Under the pieces are notes generated by a model. That model ran no database searches and was not told the origin of the DNA. It was given only the letters and a program-made list of their open reading frames with translations. DNA of 64,000 nt from CAZJBS01 sp964544475 (GTDB taxonomy: Bacteria > CLD3 > SB21). Below are positions 51,645 to 59,380 of this stretch, one piece after another. The stretch is from assembly GCA_964544475.1 (NCBI GenBank), contig CAZJBS010000008.1, positions 73,922 to 137,921 on the forward strand, in the 5' to 3' direction. The stretch's first letter is position 1. Each line of letters opens with the position of its first letter. The position numbers and the translations under genes were made by a program.

Positions 51645-52965
51645 GGTTTATCCTCCCGGACGTGCTGGTTTGTTCAATTTGGGCTCGCTGGAACAACTTA
51701 TCAATATGTTTCAGGCTCTGAGTAATATCAAAACACTCGCTTAACTCTGACTTGTTCAAAACGGAACTGACCTCCGGGTGCGCGGCGATCTCATCTCGAA
51801 AATCGGAAGACGGGGTCTTCCAAACACGCAGAGCCGTGGATTGCACGATCTTATAAGCGTGTTCCCTCGAAAGACCTTTGCGGGCAAGCGCCAACAAGAT
51901 CCGTTGACTGAAAATGAGACCGCGGGAAGCCATCAAATTTTGCTTCATTCGATCCGGATAAACGACCAGGTTTTCCATGATTTTTGAAAACTGTGTGAGG
52001 ATGTAATCCAAAAGGGTTGTGCTGTCTGGAATGATAATCCTCTCGACAGACGAGTGCGTGATGTCGCGTTCATGCCACAGCGCAACGTTTTCCATGGCGG
52101 CAATGGCGTTTCCCCTCAAAATCCGGGCCAGTCCAGCGACGCGCTCGCAGGTGATGGGATTCCGCTTGTGGGGCATGGCCGATGACCCTTTTTGCCCCTC
52201 GGAAAAATATTCCTCCACTTCCAATATCTCCGTCCTTTGGAGATTGCGTATTTCCGTGGCAAATTTCTCTAGAGAAGCGCCGATCAGGGCAAGGGCAGAT
52301 AGAAGATCTGCGTGCAGATCACGTGGTACCACCTGAGTTGAATTGATGGGTTTAAGTTCTAGTAGTTGTCCGGTTAGCTCCTCAACCGCCGGATCCAGGT
52401 GTTCAAAAGTTCCGACGGCGCCTGATATTTTGACGACGGCAATGGCGTCGATGGCGCGTTGCAATCTATGGCGGTGACGCTGGACCTCCTCAAACCACAA
52501 AGCGAGCTTCAGCCCAAACGTAACAGGCTCGGCATGTACGCCGTGCGTCCGTCCAATACAAACCGTATGTCTGTGTTCAAGGGCCCGGCGACGAAGCACG
52601 CTCGCCAAACCTTCAAGATCCTCAAGAAGTAGGTTACCGGCTTCTCGCAACAGAAGAGATAACGACGTATCAAGCACATCGTTTGAAGTCATGCCAAGAT
52701 GAATATACCTGGCATGGGGTCCGACAGACTCCCCAACATTGGTCAAGAAGGCTATCACGTCATGTTTGACTTCATTTTCGATCTCAAGTACGCGGGCCGT
52801 GTCAAACTTGGCGTGAGTTCGGATATGGTCGACCGCCTCCCTGGGAATGAATCCCAGACGGCACTGAGCTTCGCACACCGCCACCTCGACGTCCAGCCAC
52901 TTCTGGAACTTATTCTGATCCGACCAAAGGCCGGCAAACGCTTCACGGGTGTAGCGAGCGATCAT
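51634..52965 (-). CDS. purB: adenylosuccinate lyase
   Basis: A 443-residue fumarase-superfamily lyase acting at two steps of purine synthesis. The N-terminus MIARYTREAFAGLWSDQNKFQKWLDVEVAV sets the start at 52965. HLGMTSNDVLDTSLSL, IGRTHGVHAEPVTFGLKLALW and the signature SSAMPHKRNPITCERV follow in order. The downstream purC overlaps. A TPR gene ends 5 bp upstream, so the operon runs TPR-purB-purC-psd-pssA. Confidence 0.96.
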   Translation of the reverse strand: MIARYTREAFAGLWSDQNKFQKWLDVEVAVCEAQCRLGFIPREAVDHIRTHAKFDTARVLEIENEVKHDVIAFLTNVGESVGPHARYIHLGMTSNDVLDTSLSLLLREAGNLLLEDLEGLASVLRRRALEHRHTVCIGRTHGVHAEPVTFGLKLALWFEEVQRHRHRLQRAIDAIAVVKISGAVGTFEHLDPAVEELTGQLLELKPINSTQVVPRDLHADLLSALALIGASLEKFATEIRNLQRTEILEVEEYFSEGQKGSSAMPHKRNPITCERVAGLARILRGNAIAAMENVALWHERDITHSSVERIIIPDSTTLLDYILTQFSKIMENLVVYPDRMKQNLMASRGLIFSQRILLALARKGLSREHAYKIVQSTALRVWKTPSSDFRDEIAAHPEVSSVLNKSELSECFDITQSLKHIDKLFQRAQIEQTSTSGRINRGN

Positions 52966-52970
52966 GAGTG

Positions 52971-54449
52971 CTACTTGGCCTTGGAAAATGCGTCTTCGGC
53001 CTCTTTCTTCATTTGCAGGTTCATGTAAGCCGTACCCAGTTGATGCCACGCCGCTTTGCTGTCTGGACTGTTGAGCACCGCTTTTTTCAGGTATTCAGCC
53101 GCTTTCTCAAAAAAGGGTTTCTGGAGTTTCACCTTTTCCTTGTTATCCAGGTTGTAACTGAGATGACCCTCCAACTCAGCAACCATGTTGTAGCATTTCC
53201 CAATTCGATAGTAGCCTTCTCCCGGGTCCGCCATTTCTGACGCGTTCTTTTCCATGACCAGTAGAGCATCTTGAAGATCATGCTTGGCCGCTTCAATATC
53301 AGGCTTGAGGATTTCCGTTATCTTCTTCATGTCCACCTTAGTGGTACCTTCCTTGTCAATCACTTCGCCTCTTTTGCGCAGATAGACTCGAAACACTTCG
53401 TCGGCCACTTGATAGTTGGATTCAGAATCCTCAGGCTTGAGTTTCTTGACGATCTTGAACTCCGAAAGCGCCTTTTCTGTTTCCTTGCGATTAAGATAAA
53501 GCCGCGCAAGATTAAAATGGAGATCGGCGTTGTCCGGGTTGGCGGCAATGGCGGCGGTATACGTTTCGAGTGCTTCGTCGGGTTTTCCCATCACATCAAG
53601 CAAAAGCGCCTTCTGAGATATCAAATCGTTCTTAATGAGCTGGGACGCACTGTCATTCTTGCTTATGGTCAGGGCCCGGTTTATCCATTCAATGCATTTT
53701 CCGTGGTCTTTGCTTTGAAAATACAATTGAAATACGAACTGATGGACTGGCAAATTGGCGGTATCATGTTCGAGGAAGTGGATCAACTGATTAATGGCTT
53801 CGTTTCGATACTCGATGCGGGAAGATTCCTCAGTCTGATAGTTCATGATCTGAACATTGGCATTAGCCATCAGGCCATGGATGTTGCCTGCAAAACTTTG
53901 TTCATTGATGATCGCCTTGGCATCCCATTTCAAAATCTTGTCAAAGAGTCGTATTGATTTGCTCATCAGCGCGACAATAGTGTCTGGTATCGTTGATTTC
54001 GCGGCTTCGGTATAGGCGCGGTTCGCTTGGTTGAATGTCTTCAGTTTGATATCGTTGAGAGTCTCTTGGATGGCAAAGAGTACAATGCCCCCGGAAAGCT
54101 TTTCGCCCTTGGATACAAAACGACGACCAAAAGACATCGCCTTCTGCAAGTTATCCCATGCACTGTCAAGTTCACTCATCCGGTAGTAGACAGAACCCAA
54201 ATAGTAATAGGTCTCTTCCTTATCCTTGTCCTTCTTGTCATTCTTTACGGCGCCATTGAGCAGATCAATGGCCTGCTGCATGATGGCATCCCTGTCGGAA
54301 GGCGTGGCGTCAGCACGGACGATGCGCTCTCTCACGCCCGCAATGGTTGCAGAATGGGAGATCTTCTGGGCTACGCCCGTTTGGGGCGCGCAGGTCAAGG
54401 CGAGCGACGCTAGAAAATAGACGGCAAGTGAATTCCAAACGTGTCTCAT
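52971..54449 (-). CDS. secreted TPR protein
   Basis: A 492-residue protein with GGAGG ahead of ATG 54449 and a signal peptide ending near GVAQ (about residue 28). The body consists of helical repeats throughout; canonical TPR units are clearest at about 290-350 (ALLLDVMGKPDEALETYTAAIAANPDNADLHFNLARLYLNRKETEKALSEFK) and at the end (AAWHQLGTAYMNLQMKKEAEDAF). It is periplasmic or surface-exposed, a scaffold of unknown partner. It lies between mtnA (39 bp) and purB (5 bp); its presence in a purine operon has no obvious reason. Confidence 0.72.
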   Translation of the reverse strand: MRHVWNSLAVYFLASLALTCAPQTGVAQKISHSATIAGVRERIVRADATPSDRDAIMQQAIDLLNGAVKNDKKDKDKEETYYYLGSVYYRMSELDSAWDNLQKAMSFGRRFVSKGEKLSGGIVLFAIQETLNDIKLKTFNQANRAYTEAAKSTIPDTIVALMSKSIRLFDKILKWDAKAIINEQSFAGNIHGLMANANVQIMNYQTEESSRIEYRNEAINQLIHFLEHDTANLPVHQFVFQLYFQSKDHGKCIEWINRALTISKNDSASQLIKNDLISQKALLLDVMGKPDEALETYTAAIAANPDNADLHFNLARLYLNRKETEKALSEFKIVKKLKPEDSESNYQVADEVFRVYLRKRGEVIDKEGTTKVDMKKITEILKPDIEAAKHDLQDALLVMEKNASEMADPGEGYYRIGKCYNMVAELEGHLSYNLDNKEKVKLQKPFFEKAAEYLKKAVLNSPDSKAAWHQLGTAYMNLQMKKEAEDAFSKAK

Positions 54450-54488
54450 ACTTCCTCCGGTCAAGTCTCAGTTAAGAATCGGGGACCG

Positions 54489-55514
54489 TCAATTGTTAAA
54501 ACTAAAATCGGGTCCATAGTATATTCGTTTGTCAGTAATTATGGCCGAAATCAGGTGGCCTGGGGTCACGTCGAAAGCGGGATTGTAAACGACGGTCCCG
54601 GGTGGAGACGTGGGCCTTCCAAACATGTTTGTTATTTCTTCAGGACCTCGCTCCTCTATGGGAATGGACTCGCCATTCGGCAGGGAGCAATCGATCGTCG
54701 ACAATGGTGCGGCAACATAAAAGGGGATGCGATGGAAGCGGCAAAGCGCCGCTATCCCATAGGTCCCGATCTTGTTGGCGGTATCGCCATTAGCCGCAAT
54801 TCGATCTGCGCCCACGACCGCACAGTCAATTTTTCCAAGTTTCATCAGGTATCCAGCCATGTTGTCGCAGATGAGTGTATGAGGTATCGCGTCCTTTTTC
54901 AACTCCCAAGCCGTCAATCGCGATCCTTGCAAGAGAGGGCGGGTTTCGTCTACATACACGTGAATTCTTCGGCCTCCCTGGTGGGCCTGCTTGATAATGC
55001 CCAATGCCGTTCCAATCCCACTTGTCGCCAGGGATCCCGTGTTGCAATGCGTCAGGATCGACATGCCACTGCGAATAAGGGCATCCGCCGATTTACTTAT
55101 TTGCACACACGAGTCAACATCCTCATTCTTGATTCTGACAGACTCTTCAAGCGCCACGTCTTGGAGCGCAGACACCGAGGGACTCCGCAGGCTTTTCATT
55201 CTTGCCAAGACTCGATCAACTCCCCATTGGAGGTTGACGGCGGTTGGGCGGCTTTGGATGATGCGCTGGCTTTCAGACATTACTCGCTGGAAAAATTCTT
55301 CTGTTGTTATGGCCTGAGGCAGGCTCCTTGCCGCCAAGGCAACACCCATCGCACCCGCAACGCCCAATGCCGGGGCGCCGCGGATCTTGAGCTTGCAAAT
55401 GGCATCGATCAGTTGGTCAACGGTTCGGATGTCGATGTACTGTTCTTCAATCGGCAAAAGACTCTGATCCAAGATCTGAATCTCAGAGCCGGTCCATTTG
55501 ATAGTTTCAGTCAT
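54489..55514 (-). CDS. mtnA: S-methyl-5-thioribose-1-phosphate isomerase
   Basis: A 341-residue methionine-salvage isomerase. The motifs KIRGAPALGVAGAMGVALAAR, the active-site Cys in LTHCNTGSLATSG, the HVYVDETRPLLQGSRLTAWEL segment and VVGADRIAANGDTANKIGTYG (Asp) are all present, and PAFDVTPGHLISAIITDKR closes the fold. It could alternatively act on ribose-1,5-bisphosphate-like substrates, as the eIF2B-related family overlaps, but mtnA is the better fit. It is first in a leftward operon with a clear promoter upstream. Other salvage genes are not in the window. Confidence 0.92.
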   Translation of the reverse strand: MTETIKWTGSEIQILDQSLLPIEEQYIDIRTVDQLIDAICKLKIRGAPALGVAGAMGVALAARSLPQAITTEEFFQRVMSESQRIIQSRPTAVNLQWGVDRVLARMKSLRSPSVSALQDVALEESVRIKNEDVDSCVQISKSADALIRSGMSILTHCNTGSLATSGIGTALGIIKQAHQGGRRIHVYVDETRPLLQGSRLTAWELKKDAIPHTLICDNMAGYLMKLGKIDCAVVGADRIAANGDTANKIGTYGIAALCRFHRIPFYVAAPLSTIDCSLPNGESIPIEERGPEEITNMFGRPTSPPGTVVYNPAFDVTPGHLISAIITDKRIYYGPDFSFNN

Positions 55515-55549
55515 CCTCAGCTTAACTTGTTCTATTCACTAAAAAAAAG

Positions 55550-55578
55550 AATATATTCAGAGGGTGTTCCAAATGCAA
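55550..55578 (-). promoter_or_regulatory. promoter of the mtnA-pssA operon
   Basis: On the minus strand, TTGCAT (55573-55578), a 17-bp spacer and TATATT (55550-55555), 35 bp before mtnA. Upstream of it, the 260-bp gap to the decarboxylase operon shows no other convincing element; a promoter for the rightward genes was not identified. Confidence 0.55.
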
Positions 55579-55775
55579 GTTAAAGTTTGGGGGAACAACT
55601 ACTTGGAATATCATTTGCTCACCCATTCGGTGGAAGCTAGAACAGCTAACTCTTTATAAAACAATCCAACCAAACGTGACAATACTGACAATTCTCATTT
55701 CATATGACACGCTCGCACATTACCTTTCAATTGGAAAATAAATTTGGCCTTACATGAAGTGCACAGGAAACGAAG

Positions 55776-57329
55776 ATGACCGTTAACGAGAAGATCAGGA
55801 TATTGCGGGATAGAAAGCGCAATATTGAAATGGGTGGTGGCAGTGACAAAATCAATGCCCAGCATAATCAGGGAAAACTCACGGCAAGAGAGCGATTGAC
55901 CCTGCTGTATGACAATGGCTTTTTTGATGAGTTGTTTGGATTCGCGAAACATTCGGCCCTGTCCTTTGGCATGGCCGGCAAAGACTTGCCGGCGGACGCT
56001 GTCGTTACCACGCTGGGGCCAATTCATGGCAGGTTGGTTTATGCCTCCTCCCAGGATTTCACCGTAATGGGCGGTAGTGTAGGCGCTATGCACGCCAGGA
56101 AAGTGACCGAAGTCATGAACATGGCGCTGAAAGCAGGCGTTCCTTACGTCGGGATCAATGACAGTGGTGGCGCCCGGATACAGGAAGGGGTTGATTCGCT
56201 GGATGGATACGGGAGGATATTCTATCACAATACTCTCCTTTCTGGTGTCGTCCCCCAGATATCGATTATTGCCGGCCCTTGTGCTGGCGGAGCAGCATAT
56301 TCCCCAGCCCTGACAGACTTCATCATAATGGTCGAAGGTACTGGACAGATGTTCATTGCCGGGCCGGAAGTGATAAAAGAAGCAACAGGGGAGGTTATTT
56401 CGGCGGAAGAGCTGGGCGGTGCGTACGCTCAAGCAACACAGTCGGGGAATGTTCATTTCATTGCAAAGGATGATCGGGAGGCGATATCCATCGCTCATGC
56501 GCTGCTCAGCTATCTTCCTGCCAATAACACGGAAGACCCTCCGTCATTGGCAACAGGTTCAGAAATGACCATTGTTGAAGACGAGAGTCTGAATCACATT
56601 GTGCCGGACGATTCGCGCGAGCCTTACAATATGCATGATGTCTTGCACCGTGTGTTTGACACGGATTCCGTGATGGAGGTACATGCACACTACGCCCGCA
56701 ACATGATCTGCGCTTTCGCACGTTTGAACGGGCGCGTGGCAGGGATAGTTGCCAATCAGCCGTCGGAAAGATACGGTGCGATCGACATTGATGCCTCGGA
56801 CAAAGCATCTCGTTTCATTCGATTCTGCAACGCATTCAACATACCCCTGATCAGCTTCGTGGATGTTCCGGGATTCATGCCTGGTGTAGAGCAGGAATTT
56901 GGAGGTATTATCCGACACGGAGCCAAGATGCTGTTTTCTTTCTCGGCGGCGACCGTACCAAAGATCAGCATTGTCCTTCGCAAAGCCTATGGTGGCGCAT
57001 ATTTGGCTATGTGCGCCAAGAGTTTGGGCGCGGATCGTGTGGCGGCATGGCCAACGGCCGAGATTGCCGTGATGGGTGCCGAAGGTGCTGTGAGTGTCCT
57101 ATTCCGGAACGAAATCAAGTCCGCGGAAGATCCAAAGCAAAAGAGACAGGATCTGGTTGAACAATACCGGGATGAGTTTCAAAGTCCGTATATGGCAGCG
57201 GCAAGGGGTCTGATTGACTCGGTCATTGAACCCATGAATACCCGGACGTATTTGGCGGTTGCGATGGAGTCTCTGCGCAGCAAACGAGACTTACGGCCGC
57301 AAAAGAAACACGGCCTTATCCCACTATAG
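55776..57329 (+). CDS. mmdA: methylmalonyl-CoA decarboxylase carboxyltransferase (alpha) subunit
   Basis: A 517-residue acyl-CoA carboxyltransferase of the MmdA/PccB family. KLTARERLTLLYDNGFFDE, the N-terminal crotonase-like SSQDFTVMGGSVG, INDSGGARIQEGVDSLDGYGRIFYHN and the C-terminal half with PGFMPGVEQEFGGIIRHGAKMLF and AAWPTAEIAVMGAEGAVSVLF are as expected. It moves carbonate from methylmalonyl-CoA to the biotin carrier encoded downstream. Together with the following three genes it forms a Na+-pumping decarboxylase rather than a carboxylase, because no biotin carboxylase is present. Similar glutaconyl-CoA or propionyl-CoA enzymes are the main alternatives. Confidence 0.9.
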   Translation: MTVNEKIRILRDRKRNIEMGGGSDKINAQHNQGKLTARERLTLLYDNGFFDELFGFAKHSALSFGMAGKDLPADAVVTTLGPIHGRLVYASSQDFTVMGGSVGAMHARKVTEVMNMALKAGVPYVGINDSGGARIQEGVDSLDGYGRIFYHNTLLSGVVPQISIIAGPCAGGAAYSPALTDFIIMVEGTGQMFIAGPEVIKEATGEVISAEELGGAYAQATQSGNVHFIAKDDREAISIAHALLSYLPANNTEDPPSLATGSEMTIVEDESLNHIVPDDSREPYNMHDVLHRVFDTDSVMEVHAHYARNMICAFARLNGRVAGIVANQPSERYGAIDIDASDKASRFIRFCNAFNIPLISFVDVPGFMPGVEQEFGGIIRHGAKMLFSFSAATVPKISIVLRKAYGGAYLAMCAKSLGADRVAAWPTAEIAVMGAEGAVSVLFRNEIKSAEDPKQKRQDLVEQYRDEFQSPYMAAARGLIDSVIEPMNTRTYLAVAMESLRSKRDLRPQKKHGLIPL

Positions 57330-57336
57330 GAGCAAT

Positions 57337-57690
57337 ATGTTCGATTCTGTCAAGGAGTCACTGCTGCTGCTTGTTATCGGAATGACTGGTGTTTTTTCAT
57401 CTTTGTTCGTTCTGGCCGGAATGATCTGGGGGATGCGGAAAACAGATGAGGCCATCAATTCATGGCGCATACGAACCTATTCAAAAAGAGTCGAAGAACA
57501 CAAAGTCGATCCTGAAGTTAATGACGAATTGATCGCGGTGATAGCGGGGGCAGTAGAAATCGCAATAAGGAAGAAGGCGGTGATTCGTCGTATTCGATTC
57601 ATCGACCGGGACATTGCACCATCATGGGCGGTCACCGGGCGGCTCAACATCATGGCATCCCACTCAATTCAGAAGAGGAAACTCTCATGA
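57337..57690 (+). CDS. OadG-family (gamma/delta) subunit of Na+-pumping decarboxylase
   Basis: A 117-residue protein with one N-terminal TM helix (about residues 8-30, LLLLVIGMTGVFSSLFVLAGMIW) followed by a charged soluble tail. This is the layout of OadG/MmdD, which anchors the carboxyltransferase to the membrane subunit and helps assembly. The short MmdA stop is 7 bp upstream with AGGAG before the ATG. Its stop overlaps the next ATG. It lacks the zinc-binding Asp/His tail of Klebsiella OadG in an obvious form. Confidence 0.75.
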   Translation: MFDSVKESLLLLVIGMTGVFSSLFVLAGMIWGMRKTDEAINSWRIRTYSKRVEEHKVDPEVNDELIAVIAGAVEIAIRKKAVIRRIRFIDRDIAPSWAVTGRLNIMASHSIQKRKLS

Positions 57691-58076
57691 AAAAACTCAT
57701 GATCACTGTGAACGGCAAACGATACGAGGTCGACGTTGAAGTGATTGAAGATGATGAAACACCGGATTTCCCGCCAGCGAAAAAGATGCAACCGGTGAAC
57801 AGCTATGTGACTCCGGTCAAAACACCAGTAAGCGGCCCCAGGCCGAAAGTCAAGACAGGAGATGCCAAGAGCTTGGTTTCTCCGATTAATGGCGTTGTAT
57901 TGGAGATACCAGTCGCGGCAGGACAAGGCGTGGCGGTCAATGACGTGCTACTGATTCTCGAGGCGATGAAAATGAAAACGAACATATCTTCGCCACATGC
58001 CGGTAAGATCAAAGCGATCAATGTAAAGGTTGCCGACACGATTGAAGCAGGTCAAGTGCTGATGACGTTTGAATAG
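57687..58076 (+). CDS. mmdC: biotin carboxyl carrier protein
   Basis: A 129-residue carrier. After a short N-terminal beta strand region and a Pro/Lys-rich flexible linker (about residues 32-58, PAKKMQPVNSYVTPVKTPVSGPRPK), a biotinyl domain carries the motif E-A-M-K-M with biotin on K95 and the matching half SPHAGKIKAINVKVADTIEAGQVL. It shuttles carboxyl from MmdA to the membrane subunit. It overlaps the OadG-like gene by 4 bp (ATGA). Confidence 0.92.
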   Translation: MKKLMITVNGKRYEVDVEVIEDDETPDFPPAKKMQPVNSYVTPVKTPVSGPRPKVKTGDAKSLVSPINGVVLEIPVAAGQGVAVNDVLLILEAMKMKTNISSPHAGKIKAINVKVADTIEAGQVLMTFE

Positions 58077-58086
58077 GAACAGCCTC

Positions 58087-59220
58087 ATGTTGGAGCATCT
58101 TGAAAAATTTGTTCAGGGAATGGGATTCTGGTCAATGACATTTGGCCAATTGGCCATGTTGGCCACGGCGGGCATCTTGATGTATCTGGCCATCCGGCGC
58201 GGTTTTGAGCCATTGCTGTTATTACCGATCGGACTTGGCGCATTTCTGGCCAACCTACCGGGTAGCGGACTATTGAACGAGCCCCACGGGAACGAACCGG
58301 GAGGCCTGTATTACTATCTGTCCAAAGGCATCGAGCTGGAGATTTTTCCTCCGCTTATTTTTCTTGGCATTGGGGCGATGACAGATTTTGGTCCGCTTTT
58401 GTCTAATCCGAAGACATTCCTGTTAGGCGCTGCAGCCCAAATGGGCGTATTCGTGGCCCTGCTGTCGGCCGCCGCCATTGGGTTTGATTTGCGAGAAGCG
58501 GCAGCCATTGGGATCATAGGGGGAGCTGATGGCCCGACAGCCATCTACCTGTCCCTGAAACTGGCGCCCCACTTACTCGGACCCATTGCCGTATCGGCCT
58601 ATTCGTACATGGCGCTTGTACCCCTGATTCAACCTCCCCTCATGCGGCTTTTGACAACTGACAACGAGCGAAAAGTAGTCATGGAAACACCCAAACCGGT
58701 GTCGAGAAAGATAAAGATCATTTTTCCTCTCGCTGTTGCCGTGGTGGGCGTGCTGATCGTTCCTCCCGCGGCTCCTTTGTTGGCCATGCTGATGGGTGGT
58801 AATTTGTTGCGTGAGAGTGGCGTTGTTGACCGGTTATCCAACATGGCTCAAAATGAACTGATCAACATCGTAACGTTCTTTTTGGGTACCTGTGTCGGCA
58901 TGACCATGTCGGCGGATGTCTTTCTCAGGTGGGATACGTTGAAAATCTTGTCGTTGGGCATCATCGCTTTCAGCTGTTCAACCGTTGGCGGGCTACTTTT
59001 TGGCAAAATCATGTATCGCATGAGTGGCGGCAAGATCAATCCACTGATCGGGTCGGCGGGCGTGTCTGCAGTTCCAATGGCGGCACGCGTTTCCCACAAC
59101 GTTGGCCAGGAATACAACCCTCAGAATTATCTGTTGATGCACGCCATGGGCCCGAATGTGGCCGGCGTTATCGGAACCGCGATAGCTGCCGGTGTTTTGC
59201 TTGCCATCTTGGGGCGCTAA
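58087..59220 (+). CDS. mmdB: Na+-translocating decarboxylase beta subunit
   Basis: A 377-residue polytopic membrane protein of the OadB/MmdB/GcdB family, the Na+ channel that couples decarboxylation of carboxybiotin to Na+ export. Conserved features visible are the FLANLPGSGL and GLYYYLSKGIELEIFPPLIFLGIGAMTDFGPLLSNP regions, GIIGGADGPTAIYLS with the key Asp, and the C-terminal GSAGVSAVPMAARVSHNVGQEYNPQNYLLMHAMGPNVAGVIG. ATG 58087 has GGA upstream. The operon supplies a sodium gradient that could drive substrate uptake. Confidence 0.95.
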   Translation: MLEHLEKFVQGMGFWSMTFGQLAMLATAGILMYLAIRRGFEPLLLLPIGLGAFLANLPGSGLLNEPHGNEPGGLYYYLSKGIELEIFPPLIFLGIGAMTDFGPLLSNPKTFLLGAAAQMGVFVALLSAAAIGFDLREAAAIGIIGGADGPTAIYLSLKLAPHLLGPIAVSAYSYMALVPLIQPPLMRLLTTDNERKVVMETPKPVSRKIKIIFPLAVAVVGVLIVPPAAPLLAMLMGGNLLRESGVVDRLSNMAQNELINIVTFFLGTCVGMTMSADVFLRWDTLKILSLGIIAFSCSTVGGLLFGKIMYRMSGGKINPLIGSAGVSAVPMAARVSHNVGQEYNPQNYLLMHAMGPNVAGVIGTAIAAGVLLAILGR

Positions 59221-59221
59221 C

Positions 59222-59253
59222 AAAAAAAAGCCATGTGACAATTCACAAGGCTT
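59222..59253 (-). terminator. terminator of the tRNA-Gln unit
   Basis: On the minus strand a stem (AAGCC-T-TGTGA / TCACA-T-GGCTT, one mismatch, loop ATTG, 59228-59253) is followed by eight T's (59222-59229). It begins at the CCA of the tRNA. Confidence 0.65.
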
Positions 59254-59326
59254 GGCTGGAATGCAGGGATTCGAACCCCGATTAATGGATCCAGAGTCCA
59301 CTGTCCTACCGTTGGACGACATTCCA
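59253..59326 (-). tRNA. tRNA-Gln (CTG)
   Basis: A 74-nt cloverleaf on the minus strand: acceptor TGGAATG/CATTCCA, a D-arm GTCCAACGGTAGGAC, an anticodon stem GTGGA/TCCAT with loop CTCTGGA giving anticodon CTG, T-arm GGGGT-TCGAATC-CCTG style, and an encoded CCA. It has its own promoter and terminator. The acceptor is fully paired. Confidence 0.93.
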
Positions 59327-59341
59327 AAGATGAAACGGCCC

Positions 59342-59370
59342 AATATATTGGCCCACGGGTAAAAAAGCAA
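59342..59370 (-). promoter_or_regulatory. tRNA-Gln promoter
   Basis: On the minus strand, TTGCTT (59365-59370), a 17-bp spacer and TATATT (59342-59347). The predicted start is about 9 bp before the mature tRNA. Confidence 0.55.
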
Positions 59371-59380
59371 CATCAAACTG

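Noticed and set aside
59327..59380. GGCCCAA-TATA-TTGGCCC hairpin as a terminator of the endonuclease gene
   Set aside because: The stem has a C-C mismatch, no T-run follows it in the minus direction, and the TATATT inside is better explained as the tRNA-Gln -10 box.
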